Assembly (NCBI GenBank): GCA_016859345.1
Contig: CM029112.1
Location: forward strand, 10,883,089-10,947,088
Source of the DNA: Istiophorus platypterus
Lineage: Eukaryota > Chordata > Actinopteri > Istiophoriformes > Istiophoridae
DNA length: 64,000 nt
Direction of reading: 5' to 3'
The notes under the pieces are model-generated. The model worked only from the letters and a program-made list of their open reading frames with translations, was not told the DNA's origin and made no database searches. Positions within the stretch are counted from its first letter, which is position 1; the number at the start of each line of letters is the position of its first letter. Below are positions 50,001 to 60,188 of this stretch, one piece after another. The translations under genes were made by a program, and so were the position numbers.

Positions 50001-53000
50001 AATGTAGATTTGGGCAATTCATTGGTCCCATTAATCATGTTATTTTCAGGAACCAACCAGCTCTGTATGGTGCTCTGATCCAAGACCAGTTCTCTGCAAC
50101 CTTGGGTAGTTTTCCCAGTGGGGGCCCCTGCCAGTAGTCACAGCGCAGTTAGTGCCAGCCCCCTGAAGTGTGGTGCAACTGGGTCCAATCAATTGTGCCC
50201 CAGGCCACAGAGAGGGTGACCACAGCCCAGGCTGGCACGGTTGGCTGGCTGGATCTCTGACTGTAGCCACATGGCCCAATTAGCACCGTGGCTGAATAAT
50301 CGCAGTCTATTTACCACTTTAGTGTTTCATTTCACTTAGTGAGGCAGTTAAACTGATTTGTTCGCCTAGCCTTGACCAAAAATCAAAATGCAAGTCTGTC
50401 TTACTGCAGCCGAAACCTAGTTTTCAGGAACATTAATGAGGACTTGTTCGGAAACATTTTATGGCATCCTGATGTATGATTCACGACTTTACTAATAAAA
50501 TTAGACAACAGCGTGCGATTAAGGGATTATTTACTTCCCATAATTACATTTTTACACCACTAGTATAGCTGACCCAGTTTGTGGGTGCTTTGAGAGTCTG
50601 AAAATGTATCTATGTCTCCTTGTCTGTAATCATCCAAAATAAGCAATATAAAAAGCAAGTGGTCTTTGGCTCATTCTGTTGAGCAAATGTTTGTGTGTGG
50701 ATAAAAAGCAACCTAAACTGGCTCAGTCTGGGTAATGGTTTTTACACCTGCCCCCACAACTCAGGAGATACCTATGCTAGGTAAGATTACTTCATACCAT
50801 ACTTGCAATGTTTGTTATCTGTTTATCGGCCATTCACTTCCATTGATCGATGTCAACACATCCTGGAAAGGTCTGCTTTCAAAAGATTTCCTTTACAGTT
50901 GAGTAGAGCTGCAACCGCTCCTTATTCTCGGAGGCTGGAAAAACCTTTGAGGGAATGAAGGTATCTAAAGAGGATTTATACTTTAACTTTATGCCACTAA
51001 GTCATGGGTGTATATAAATGTAGTTAGGAAGGGACATTTTAAATTTTATGAGAGTTTAAATGTACAAAATGTTGAAAAAATGTTTCATCTATCCAAACAC
51101 TGGGGGAAAAATGAATGTAACACAAAATCTCCTGATTGAAATTATTGTAGCCCTTTTCATTTAGGTTATCTCAGAAATGTATGATTTTAAATGTTGATGA
51201 TAGGATAGAGACTGAAGCAAACAAATGAGACTAGCAGTGGTAGAGGTATGGTAGCATTGTGTCGGCTCTTGAAAACCTACATCGGTGTGAGAGGGGCCTC
51301 CTGCGCTGCGGCTACAAGGGCGCTAATACATACAACGTCCATTTAGCTCTAGCTAGCTCTATTTTTAGCCACTCATGGTCAAAATACACATCTTATACTC
51401 AATACAGCCCCAGAGCACCATTTAACGTGTACTGTTGCTCTTTACCTCTCTTTCACTACATTTTTCTCTTTTTCTTCCTAATATTTCAGCATTTTCTTTC
51501 TTTTAACTCTTCTTTTAACTGTCATCTTCTATCCAAGAGTCAATCGATCTCTTGTTAAACTCCCTTTTGCCATCTACCTCTTTCTCTCCTCTTGATTTAT
51601 TTTTCCATTGGGTATAATGATTTCTTGGGCTTGTATTTTTTTCCTGCCTTCTTAAAACACAGGGTGACGTCTTTGTGGCAGGCAGTCGGTGGCAATCAGT
51701 CTCTCAAAAAGTCTCCATGCAGCACAGAAGCTGGGCCAGCTCTCTGGACTGTGGGCCAGAAATGTGTAATTATTGTAAAAGGATGAATTCATGATATTGT
51801 TAGAGAATTTTAGGCTTGAGCTTTGGCACTGAAATATTAAACTGATTAATTAAATTATTTGATGAACTGAGTACTTGATCGACATAAAAAAAATTATTAA
51901 ATATTAGTAAATATTTTTAAAAATTGATTACCTGTGCAAGAAAAAATGTCTGATGATGTCACCTTGAGCTCCAGGAAACTGTGATCGATATTTTTAGCTG
52001 TTTTCGGAAACTGTATAGACCAAACAATGAATTGATCAATCAGGAAAATAATCTGCAGATTCACTGTTAATGAAAACAATTGTTAGCTGTGGCCCTACTA
52101 ATAAGGACTTTATTTATTGTAGAATGTAGCTTTCATCTGTCATGATTTAAGTCTTGTCTGAAGCTCTAAGTAAAACCTTAACAACATTCACAGCATTGCA
52201 CCTGCCACTTTATAACAAAGGCCATATAGGATATGTGATTCATAGGACATGCAGTATTTAGAAGTGTGCAGGATGAAATTGAGGAAATCCCTTACTGATC
52301 CCTGTAAGATTGATGTGCCTTGTGCGTAAAACCAAGACTGCAATATTTCCTTCTTTTTCACTGTTCACCTCTCAATTCCCTTTCCATCTCTGTCTCCTCT
52401 CTTTATCCCTCCACGCTTGTTCCAATTAAGGCCAGGAAGAGGAGTAGGAGGATAGAAGAGAAGAAAACCCAGACAACTGGTACAAGGAAAATACCTCTGG
52501 ATATCCGATTCTAGCTGGATGTGATATTTAACTGGGGATCTGTCCAGTTTGTATCACTGGACCATCCCCAAGGGCTGCAGTTTGCTTGGCTGGTGTCTGC
52601 AGAGTAGACCTGGCCCTGTAGCTGTGGTCGTTGTCTCGTTGGCTCACATCAGAGCTAGTTTTTATGGCGTGGTGCTTCTCATTTGCTGACACAATTGGGA
52701 AAAGAAGGACTGCAGGAGAGGCAAATATGACCAGTATGTGAGGTGAATCATTGGAAGTTGTGCTTGGCTGAAATTTTAAGATATACACTGGTTTTCATTA
52801 TATATTTGTATTTTAATTTTGCTCGTAAAAAAACGAATTGGAAATTGCACTTACTGCATAACCTGACACTCTTTTGAATTGTGAGTTCAAAACGTATGAC
52901 CCTCACATTGCAGAGGGATTGCTTCTCAGATTTATGCTATTACAGCTGCACCTGAGGATTTACTCCATGTTGTCATTCCCTTAGATTACACTCCCTGCCC

Positions 53001-56000
53001 AGCTTCTGACCTTGCACATTAATTTTCATCATCAGGAAGGGAGAGAGCAGAGAAAGGAGAAGTATGGAAAAATAAGAGAATGGCTCGTGGGTTTTGGACT
53101 TTTTGCAGAAAGGAGTGAAATGTAAGATGGTTCCAATTAACGCGGAAAAAGAGGCAGTAAGCAGCAAAGGAAATAAAATGGCTAGTTTGATTGCCATCTT
53201 CTACCCCCCCCCCCCATTATCCTCTTCCTGCCCCCCATCTCTGTCCTAATTGGAGGACCCCACCTCCTTCTGTAAAGTCCCGGTTACATTCAAGATAGTG
53301 ATTCCTGCACAGAAACACAACCTAAATGGGCCATGAAGAGAGAACAGGATGAAGAAAACCCAGTAATTGATGAAAGACTAATTAGCTGTAGATGAAAGGA
53401 TTGAGAGGGAGTCTGTTTCAGGGGTGATGAAAGCTACAAGGCAACAGTTATTGATTAGAGGAGAGGAAATTAAAGGGTAAGAAAAGATGATTCTGTGAGG
53501 AAAGATGGAGAGGAGAGAAAATGAGGAGCAGGTTTAAGATATGAGTGGCAGCGGCAGGGGCTATATATGGTGTAGTGTTGTCCATTAAACTTTGTACAGC
53601 ACAGCAGGGACAAAAACGATGGAAGAACCAGCAAACTGACACCTTTGGTACCATAAACTTCATATTTACCATTAAAAGTAGACTCTTCCAAACAGCTTTT
53701 CATATAGGTTAAAAAAGTCTGTTTCTTCAAGGAAAAGCCTGACATTTTGGAAAAAAGAGAAGATCAATGCCCTTCTCATGCCGCTAAGATAAACATGAAA
53801 CTACCACAAACATCTTCTTATCATAAAGACTGGAGGGGAAAGAGAGGGAGCAGCTGATCTGCCTCTGTCCAACCACAAATTGTTGTATTGCACTTAAGTT
53901 TTTATATGCATTAAACACACAGAAGGCAAAAGGGAGTTTGAACATTTCAGAGCAGGAGAATTTGACTGACACTTATCTACTCTAAACACACATTATCTGA
54001 CAAAAAAGTCTGCCATTTATAATGTATAATAAGACTGGATGAAGTTAGGAAAATAAGCACTTGATCTTCCAGCGCACTACATTAATTTCTGCACCACTGG
54101 AACTCGTTGTTAAATACTTAACAGACCTATTGAGTTGATACACAGAGCAATGGAAAGACAGACAGAGAGAGAGCCAGCGAGAGAGATGGAGGGATATGCA
54201 GAGGTTTTGATAGTTCCCATATGTTCATGCAGACACCTGATATTCGTCCCCGTGGATGAATCAACATTCTCTGTGAGTGACACAGATGGGAGCTCCGTCT
54301 GTTGAAGTTCAGAAGTTAAATAGCCGAGGCAGAGGGACAGAAGGCGATGGAGTGAGCCTCATTTGTTTATATTTGGAGAGGATATTTAATAGACCTATAA
54401 AGCCATAATTGGCTAGACTGCTGACTGGCACTTTTCTGTGTCTACATCTGTGTCTGCAAAGTGTTTAACCTGAGTGTAAACCCTGTCTGGTGTCATTTGA
54501 GTTTGATCAGCATTACTGCTGCCAGCAACACTTTGATCCCTTTTTTTTTCTTCTTCTTCTTAAGCACTCTCTTTGTAGCTATTAATCCTGGCCCATTACT
54601 TTGGCTATTTAGAAGTCTGAAAAATATTTTTTTCACATCTTGATGCTGACACCTGTGTTGGTAATATTCGTTTCCCAGATGTGATGTCATTTCCTCTACC
54701 ACCTTTATTGTTAATGTGAGCTAGTCATTTGAGCAGGTGTAACTGATTCTATACACCTCCTGTGCATATTTCTGTCATGCCATTAACCATTTCTCTCCCC
54801 TCTCTGTCCTTCTGTGTGAATTCCATTGGCTTGGATCCTTTGATCTGCTGCTAAGGAAAACATTTGCTTATTTTTTCTTTCTCTCCCTCCCCCCCTCCTT
54901 TCTAACCATTTTCAATTGAGTCATGATCGATTTGTAGCATGCTGGTAAGGTTCAGGAGTTAGGAGGGAGGATCTAGGTGAATGGGATTTGTGTTAAATTT
55001 ATGACTGTAGAGGAGAGATACTGTTTGGCAACAATTTATACACACACACAAGGTCCAGATGTGGTGTCCTCTGGCTGCCCTGGGGTGTTAGTAGTTTTGT
55101 GTAGCTCTCTGACGGCTGTGTTACTCTTCCATAAGCTGAAACTGTTTATTGGGAAAGGGGAATTGGAGGCCCAGCACAAACCCCTAATCCACAGTTGCAC
55201 CTCTATCGCTCCAGCCTCCAAGTGCTGAAGACATCTTCATTATAAGGCTCAAAGCTGCACGTGCCTTCAGATCCGGCAGAGGGGTGACGACATGGCGGGG
55301 CAATCTACAGAGCATGTATAGCTGTCAGCTGTGAGAGATGTCAGGCCGTTTTTTTTTTTTAGCCTTCAGCCCTGGAGCTGGCTGGCTCAGGCAAAGTAGT
55401 GAAGGCCTAAAGGATGCTGTAATGGCAAAACTAAGCCTGTCTGCTCCAGAGACGGTTCACACAAAGGTAATATATTGTCATTATTCTATTTTCTTGATCC
55501 CCTGAAGGAGGAATTTGTCTTTTTGTCCTCCCCAGTTCACAGACAGGTCTCAAGGCAAGATAATAAAATGGCTGCATTGTGGACATTCTGAACAATCCTA
55601 ATTGCCTTTTCAGCCATACTGGTAGCAGGCCTTTTGGGATGGCATTGTCTGTTTGTTGGTCAGCCAACCACTTTAGTCCAGACTGAAATATCTCTTCTAC
55701 AATTGGATGGATTGCTATGAAACTTTGTGCAGACATATATGATCCCCAGACAATGAATTCCATTGACTTTGGTAATCCCCTGGCTTTACCTGTAGTGCCA
55801 CGAGCAGGTTGAAGTTTTTGGGTATTAGTGAAATGTCTTGACATCTATTGTATGGATTGCCATGAAATTGGGTGCAGGTATACATGTTGCTCAGAGGATT
55901 AATTCTAATGACATTTGTGGGTTGATTTTTAATGTCTCAACAACCGTTGGATGGATTGTCATGAAATGTCATACGCACGTTAATGTTCCCTTTAGAAATG

Positions 56001-59000
56001 AATTCTAACATCCTTTGTGATCCCCTAACTTTTTATCTAGCCTGTCATCATCATTTTTTCTTCTGTAATTTGTCCAATATTTTGGTTTATGTCCATATTC
56101 CTCAGCTCTACTTTCTGTATAGTACCAATTGGCAAATGTTGGCATGTTTACACACTAAACATAGCTGGTCAACATGGTAAACATTATACCTGCTAAACAT
56201 CAGCATGGTTGCATTGTCATCCTGAGCAGATTAGCATTAACCTCAAAGCACAGCTGTGTCTTAGTAGAATATGCTGAGAAATGATGATGTAGAATTTATG
56301 CTGTTCACTCTTGCATGTAATAATAACACAATTGGAATCTCCTGCTGTTAGCCAGAAAAATGAATCAGACACCACATGTTGCTCCTAAAAGCAATGCCAG
56401 TGTTAAAAAGAACATAAGTAGATTAAAATAGTCTGTGCTCAACTTGTTCCTAGTTTGGTCAGAGTGCCAGCTCTGAATTGTCTTGCCCTGGATGGAGATG
56501 TGCCAGTGGTGCTGGTAATAAACAGTCCAGTGGCAGTGAATTCTCTCCTTCTCTGTTTATAACATGCTGGCCTTAGTTTTTCTTTCTCCTTCCCCCACTC
56601 TTTTCTGATCTATCGCTTTTTTGGAGGTCTTAGTTTACTCTGGATCTCTCCTGTGCATCTGGGCTATTTTTCAACAGACTGACTTGCATGGACTTATCGA
56701 GGCAAATATGAGTTCAGTTACCTGCACCAGGCGTATCGGCTGACTGCAAGATGAAAAATGATCATCAGTCATGACTTAAGTGTTTATTCAATCCAGAACT
56801 TATTATCAACTTTGGTAGTTTAACTTCAGAAACATGTTTAAGAGCCAGGTCAGTAAAGTGTTTGCTAATCCCTCATTGTGGATAAGGCTATTTGGGGAGT
56901 GCACCAGGATCCACAAAATATCTGTATAAAATACAGATGGTATCAGATAAAATATCGGTATGAAAAAAGAAGCATCATCCCAGAGAGAGGTGCAAAAGTG
57001 CACATCTGAAAATTCCCTTTCTAAAACCCCGATTTGATGTTGGCGTATGCTCTCAACATATGTAGCAATGTCAAGTCCCCTCATAGCTGAGTACAATAAA
57101 TTTAGTTTGAACCACCAGTGTGGCCAGTAAGCACACATTCAGCTGACTGCTGACGATTTACAGTATATTCGGCTTCACTGACAGGCATGGTTCCAGCACA
57201 GGAGTCTTGGCCTAAGCTGTACATTTAGATAAAAAGTCTAACATTTTGGGAAATGAACTCCATCCAACCCAGTTTGACAAGATTTATATCCCTTTCATCT
57301 CATTGTATACAGAACAGATATGTGTGAGGCACATGTTCAGACTGGAGTAACATAGAAGAAAAAAATTATTCAACTTCTTGACAAGATTGGTACCACTGTC
57401 ATGTTTGTGCGTTAAAACTGATGATAGATCATGGCGGCGATTAGCTTTGCATAGCATGAAGTCTGGCTCCTTGCAGAGTGTTTACTTTACCTAGTGATCC
57501 CTCTACAGCTCACTCACTAATTAATATCTTTAGTTGGTCAACAAGAAAGGATACAATTATAGTAACCTCACAGGGAAGGGGGTGAAGTTTTAAAAATTCC
57601 TTTTCACTAAGATTAATAAAACAGAATTTCCATAGACTAAAAAAAAAGAACACCCTTATTTCCCATTTTCCTCTCTCCAAAGATATCCTGCAGCTCCCAC
57701 AGAAAGCTGACATATGTGTGTCTTTTATTGTCCACATGTACCGGAGTAAGAGGCACCCTGGAGAGGATTTGGGAGGAGCAAAAAGTGATGGAACGCTGGA
57801 TTTAGACAGTTTAAAGAAATTAAAATAACCAGGCCCTCCATCTCTCCATCTCAGCAGACATTCTTCTAACCACCAGGCTGGGCGTGCTGCAAGAATGATG
57901 TCAGAAAGGAGAGACAAGAAAATAGAGTTTTAGTTAGAACTGATAGGGGCCACATGTGTGTTGCCCTCCACAGGAACACGTGCTTCTCAAACTGGATTTA
58001 ATATTCTGTGTTCATCCCTCTTCGTCTAACGGTTAGCTTCACTTGTGGTTTTTGGCAAGTGCACTGGACATAGTCATATGTTGATGGAGGTTATAGAGTT
58101 CAGGGCCCTGTAACCTACCTCGTGTTCGGGGATGCAACATGGCAGCTCAAGTTCTCCCCAATCGTTTTTACAATTTGTCATCTGTGGACATTTAATAGTG
58201 ACATGAGAATGAGGCGGCACACTGTAGAGAGGTTGTGAGTGTTAAGCCACAGTAAATAAGCCTCCGTCTTCTTGCCGTGCACAGTTGTCCGGCCACGCTC
58301 CTCAGGCTTAGTGAAGCCATAAAAATGACAAAAGTAATTTGTGGAGACACAGTGGGCTGAGGGGCTCGCGGCGCCCATTCCATGGAAACTTCATCGCTGA
58401 CCTCTGTGCCTTAGGGGAAAGCTCAGGGTTACTCCAGTATTTAGTACACAGATAGCAGGGGGTCCACTAAATGACTGCGGCTGTGAGACATTACAAATAC
58501 TTAGGGCCAGACAGATAAGCTCTTAATAGCAAGTTTTTGGGACTTTTAAAAACCCTCGTTACTTAGCAGTCACACTTTTAAGTAGACGATTGACAACTGG
58601 CCTTGTGTGTCCTGTCTGATCTTTTGTCCTCGACACCATAATTACAGTACATATAGTACATACAGTCTATGACTTGATTCAATAGCAGCCTAGTGTTGAT
58701 TACCATACATACAAGACCCCACACAACTTAGTTACTTACATTCGCTCCTCCACTGCCCTCTTGCTCCTCTTTAAACATGTTCTCTTTACAAACATTCTCT
58801 CATTTCAACACTCACAGTTGTTTTTAACCATTACCACTGACAACATGTGTCCCTTGTGTTTGTAGACCACCTATCAAACACAGCCTGGCAGTGCTGTTTT
58901 GACACATATTCCCAATGGAAACAGCGTAACAAAGTCTTGGTTTTGTGAACACACGCAGACGCAGTGTCACAGTGTGGTAATCTAAGACGCAAGCAGGGAA

Positions 59001-60188
59001 GAAGTCCCCTTGTCTGCTACATCAACAACAACAAACGCTCCTTTCATGGGATAAGTCTTGTTCTGTCCAGCCACAGGGATCTGTCAGAGGCACCTGGGAA
59101 TAGTCCCGTCTGTCTTCCTTCCTCTCTCTGTTTTTTCTCCCTCCTGCAAATCATTCACTCATCACCCCCCTCGTTACCCTGAACTAGACTTCAAGGTTAT
59201 TTTTTAAATCTAGGATTCATCATAGACATTGACTTATTGTTTGATTTGTCGAATTGTGATGCTCTTGGGACGGTGTGAGTTACATTTTTGCATTGTTTGT
59301 CCCTTAGAGTGCCAAGAGTCTTCAGAACAACAAGGATTCCCGCATCCTGTGGGCTAAAGAAGACCTTTTGCTGACCACTGGCTTTGATATGGTGAGAAAC
59401 TCTTAGACCCAGCTTGTTAAGTGTGTATTTTCACGACTCATTGGAACCAGAGTCACAGATGTGTATGTGCAAGGTCCTCTGATTTATTTTTTTTTTAAAG
59501 ACTGATTCAGAATGCAATACCTTGCTAATAGACACTTTTTTGTGTGAGTATTATTCAATATTATCCAATCCCAATATCTCTGTAAAACTTTTTTTGACAC
59601 TATTATCCTGTATAGGATATTCAGGTCTATATTAGTAGATTAATACTTGGAAAAAATGGAGGTATATATGAAGGTTAAGGCTGATGTTTATCATGGTCTG
59701 GCTGTTGAACTGTTAGTATTATCAATCCAGACTCACTATCTGGGGCCAAACTTGCCAAGCTTACAAGATTTACACTTTGTATTTTAAGTGTAAAAATGAA
59801 TACACTGTAATATTTGCATTTTTTTTAATAATGACAAGAATGTACACTGTTTTATGCTAAAAAAATCCCATGCAATCAAATGTTTTGCCTTTCCTCTTGA
59901 GAGGACAATGTAACTTAGTGAATATTATGATCTAACAACATTGGACCTCTCAGTCATGGCTTTGACTGTCCGCCCTTTATATTGGAAAAAATGTAATTTA
60001 TTGGTTTAGCCCCACTATTTAAGCTTTATTTCTTATCTGTTGCTGTGAATTTTTTTGTCTGCCTTCATTTGCAGTCATTAATATTGCATGTTATCATGTG
60101 TGTAGATGCGAACTCGGGAGGTGAGGCTTTGGGACAGCAGGAAGCTCAGCTCTTCTGTCAGCTCTGTGTCACTTGGCACTTCCAGTGG
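26812..60188 (+). CDS. coro7: coronin 7, first 9 coding exons (5' part only; continues past the window)
   Basis: Exons: 26812-26871, 29126-29222, 29624-29704, 29940-30010, 31147-31333, 32400-32476, 36678-36728, 59308-59391, 60106-60188. Junctions are GT-AG, phases 0,1,1,0,1,0,0,0, then 2 at the last donor. About 263 residues are visible; human CORO7 has 925, so roughly 70% of the gene lies to the right. CORO7 is a long coronin with two WD40 beta-propellers that acts at the Golgi and in F-actin control, with a C-terminal acidic/CA region. Visible: the coronin N-terminus MNRFRTSKFKNTTPK, then first-propeller blades with LVTDMDFSPFDESLLATCSG, VKLWRL, LVHFHPTSSGLLAVGAA, DKMLRVFDPRAQ, LLLTTGFDMMRTREVRLWD. 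These parallel human blocks such as LVTDFDFSPFDDFLLATGS and LVSTGFNQMREREVKLWD. Introns 1 (2.25 kb), 6 (4.2 kb) and 7 (22.6 kb) are long; the rest are short. Confidence 0.95.
26872..29125 (+). other. coro7 intron 1
   Basis: Noncoding sequence between coding exons 1 and 2 (donor GTGAGT at 26872). It contains poly-T and poly-A stretches near 27290-27340 and a GT/GC repeat at 28735-28777. No nested gene is seen. Confidence 0.7.
28735..28777. repeat. GT/GTGC microsatellite
   Basis: Alternating TG with a central (GCGT)n block; intron 1 of coro7. Confidence 0.9.
34723..34850. repeat. (GTGTGC)n / (GT)n compound microsatellite, 128 bp
   Basis: Alternating purine-pyrimidine throughout: GT, then many GTGTGC hexamers with GCGC patches near 34797-34808, then GT again. 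The long open frames here (poly Val-Cys-Arg or Thr-His-Ala) are artefacts of the repeat. Confidence 0.97.
35001..35155. mobile_element. Fragment of a dispersed teleost repeat (GATTAGTCGATTAATC family), one end
   Basis: Starts GAGCTGCAAAGATTAGTCGA, then TTAATCAACTAAT and GACTAAAAACTAATC, followed about 80 bases later by GTGCTGGTTCCACCCTCTGTGATGTGAG. This order matches a very common nonautonomous repeat of spiny-rayed fish that I recognise; the family name is not certain to me. Only this end is present. The opposite end of the same family occurs at about 51835-52100. Confidence 0.75.
35211..35249. repeat. GT/GTGC microsatellite
   Basis: GTGCGT units followed by about 14 GT units, in coro7 intron 6. 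Confidence 0.9.
36351..36610. mobile_element. Dispersed repeat with CTCCGCCAAGG-type inverted ends
   Basis: The left end has AGCTCCGCCAAGGAAG. The right end, CTTGGCAGAAGTATGCGC, is roughly its reverse complement and leads into TCTACTGAATGCCATTCTAG. Inside are GCAGGGTTATGCAAAAAGTA and a GGGATGGGGCATGGGCCAGG block. The order matches a widespread fish element (the CTCCGCCAAGGAGG...CTTGGCGGAGGTATGCGC type), here about 260 bp, internally shortened and diverged. It ends about 70 bases before coro7 exon 7. Confidence 0.75.
38360..38672. mobile_element. Degenerate dispersed teleost repeat (TACTTGTACTTTTCTCGAGTA type)
   Basis: In order: AACTAAGTACATTCACTGAA, AAGTACTGTACTTGTACTTT, GAAATATTGCACTTTTTACT, CCCCTACATTTAATTGGCAG, TTACATAGAAAATGTGC, and GAATAAACTATCCAAAAGTA. 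The series matches a dispersed fish repeat known for CTTTTACTCCACTACATTT blocks. It carries many substitutions, so it is old. Confidence 0.7.
39161..39177. repeat. Poly-A17 tract at the left edge of the tandem duplication
   Basis: Seventeen A immediately before the first GCTTGCC unit start. A12 tracts at 40323-40334 and 41484-41495 sit at the ends of units 1 and 2. Confidence 0.95.
39178..40338. repeat. Tandem duplication, unit 1 (1161 bp)
   Basis: Starts GCTTGCCTTCGACTCTTAGG and ends with A12 TAAA. It is repeated directly at 40339 with a constant offset of 1161. The only difference I noticed is A at 39598 against G at 40759. The matching open frames on both strands are not coding: low complexity, no family likeness, overlapping each other. 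Confidence 0.97.
40339..41499. repeat. Tandem duplication, unit 2 (1161 bp)
   Basis: Direct copy of 39178-40338 with no spacer. The sequence after the last A12TAAA diverges (AGAGAGATCGAAGG), which fixes the right edge. Confidence 0.97.
43753..43844. repeat. (GT)46 microsatellite
   Basis: Ninety-two bases of uninterrupted GT, the longest pure array in the window, then a G-rich stretch (43848-43873). Confidence 0.98.
43873..43957. repeat. (TGTGTGTATG)n then (GT)n
   Basis: A 10-bp unit TGTGTGTATG repeated about four to five times, followed by pure GT to about 43957. Confidence 0.95.
44017..44077. repeat. GT microsatellite with one GTAC interruption
   Basis: About thirty GT units with a single GTACGT break near 44031. 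Confidence 0.95.
51835..52100. mobile_element. Degenerate dispersed teleost repeat, same family as 35001-35155
   Basis: Reading on plus: GATGATGTCACCTTGAGCTC, CGGAAACTGTATAGACCAAA, CAATGAATTGATCAATCAGG, AAAATAATCTGCAGATTCAC, and an end AACAATTGTTAGCTGTGGCC CTAC. This is the reverse-complement order of a common fish repeat that begins GTAGGGCTGCAACTAACGAT, so the copy lies on the minus strand of the family orientation. It is heavily mutated. Confidence 0.75.
53737..53800. mobile_element. Short fragment of the ACATTTTGGGAAAT-type dispersed repeat
   Basis: CCTGACATTTTGGAAAAAAG, then GAGAAGATCAATGCCCTTCT and CATG, resembling the start of the element also found at 57234-57545. Only about 60 bases can be followed. 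Confidence 0.5.
55684..56266. mobile_element. Dispersed teleost repeat with internal GGATGGATTGCCATGAAA periods
   Basis: Three diverged internal copies begin GGATGGATTGCTATGAAACT (55706), TATGGATTGCCATGAAATTG (55851) and GGATGGATTGTCATGAAATG (55950). The first and third are followed by AATTC...TTTG(G)T(A/G)ATCCCCT. The right part has AACATGGTAAACATTATACC, TGCTAAACATCAGCATGGTT and CTCAAAGCACAGCTGTG. The series matches a very common percomorph repeat. The open frame at 55431-55844 (minus) runs through it and is not a gene. Confidence 0.8.
57234..57545. mobile_element. Degenerate dispersed teleost repeat (ACATTTTGGGAAATG type)
   Basis: AAGTCTAACATTTTGGGAAA, then CTTGACAAGATTGGTACCAC TGTCATGT, TTAGCTTTGCATAGCATGAA GTCTGG, and ACAGCTCACTCACTAATTAA TATCTTT in order, matching a common fish repeat built on the same blocks (GAGAAGATTGATACCACTCT, TTAGCTTAGCATAAAGACTG). 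Diverged and probably inactive. Confidence 0.7.

Larger units (their letters stand above)
36729..59307 (+). other. coro7 intron 7 (22.6 kb)
   Basis: Intron between the exon ending LTPVQ and the exon starting SAKSLQ. No nested gene on either strand is supported; in particular no vasorin-like leucine-rich-repeat frame. It contains the 1161-bp tandem duplication, three GT arrays (43753-44077), a 13-base C run near 53203-53215 and parts of at least five dispersed repeats listed separately. The rest is unremarkable AT-rich DNA. Confidence 0.75.

Noticed and set aside
50046..50279. GC-richer patch with a 77-residue minus-strand frame in coro7 intron 7
   Set aside because: No initiation context, splice sites or family likeness; could be a conserved noncoding patch, but that cannot be judged from one genome.
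55431..55844. 137-residue minus-strand frame with MEFIVWGSYM and similar
   Set aside because: It runs through a dispersed repeat; the likeness among fish would come from the repeat, not a gene.
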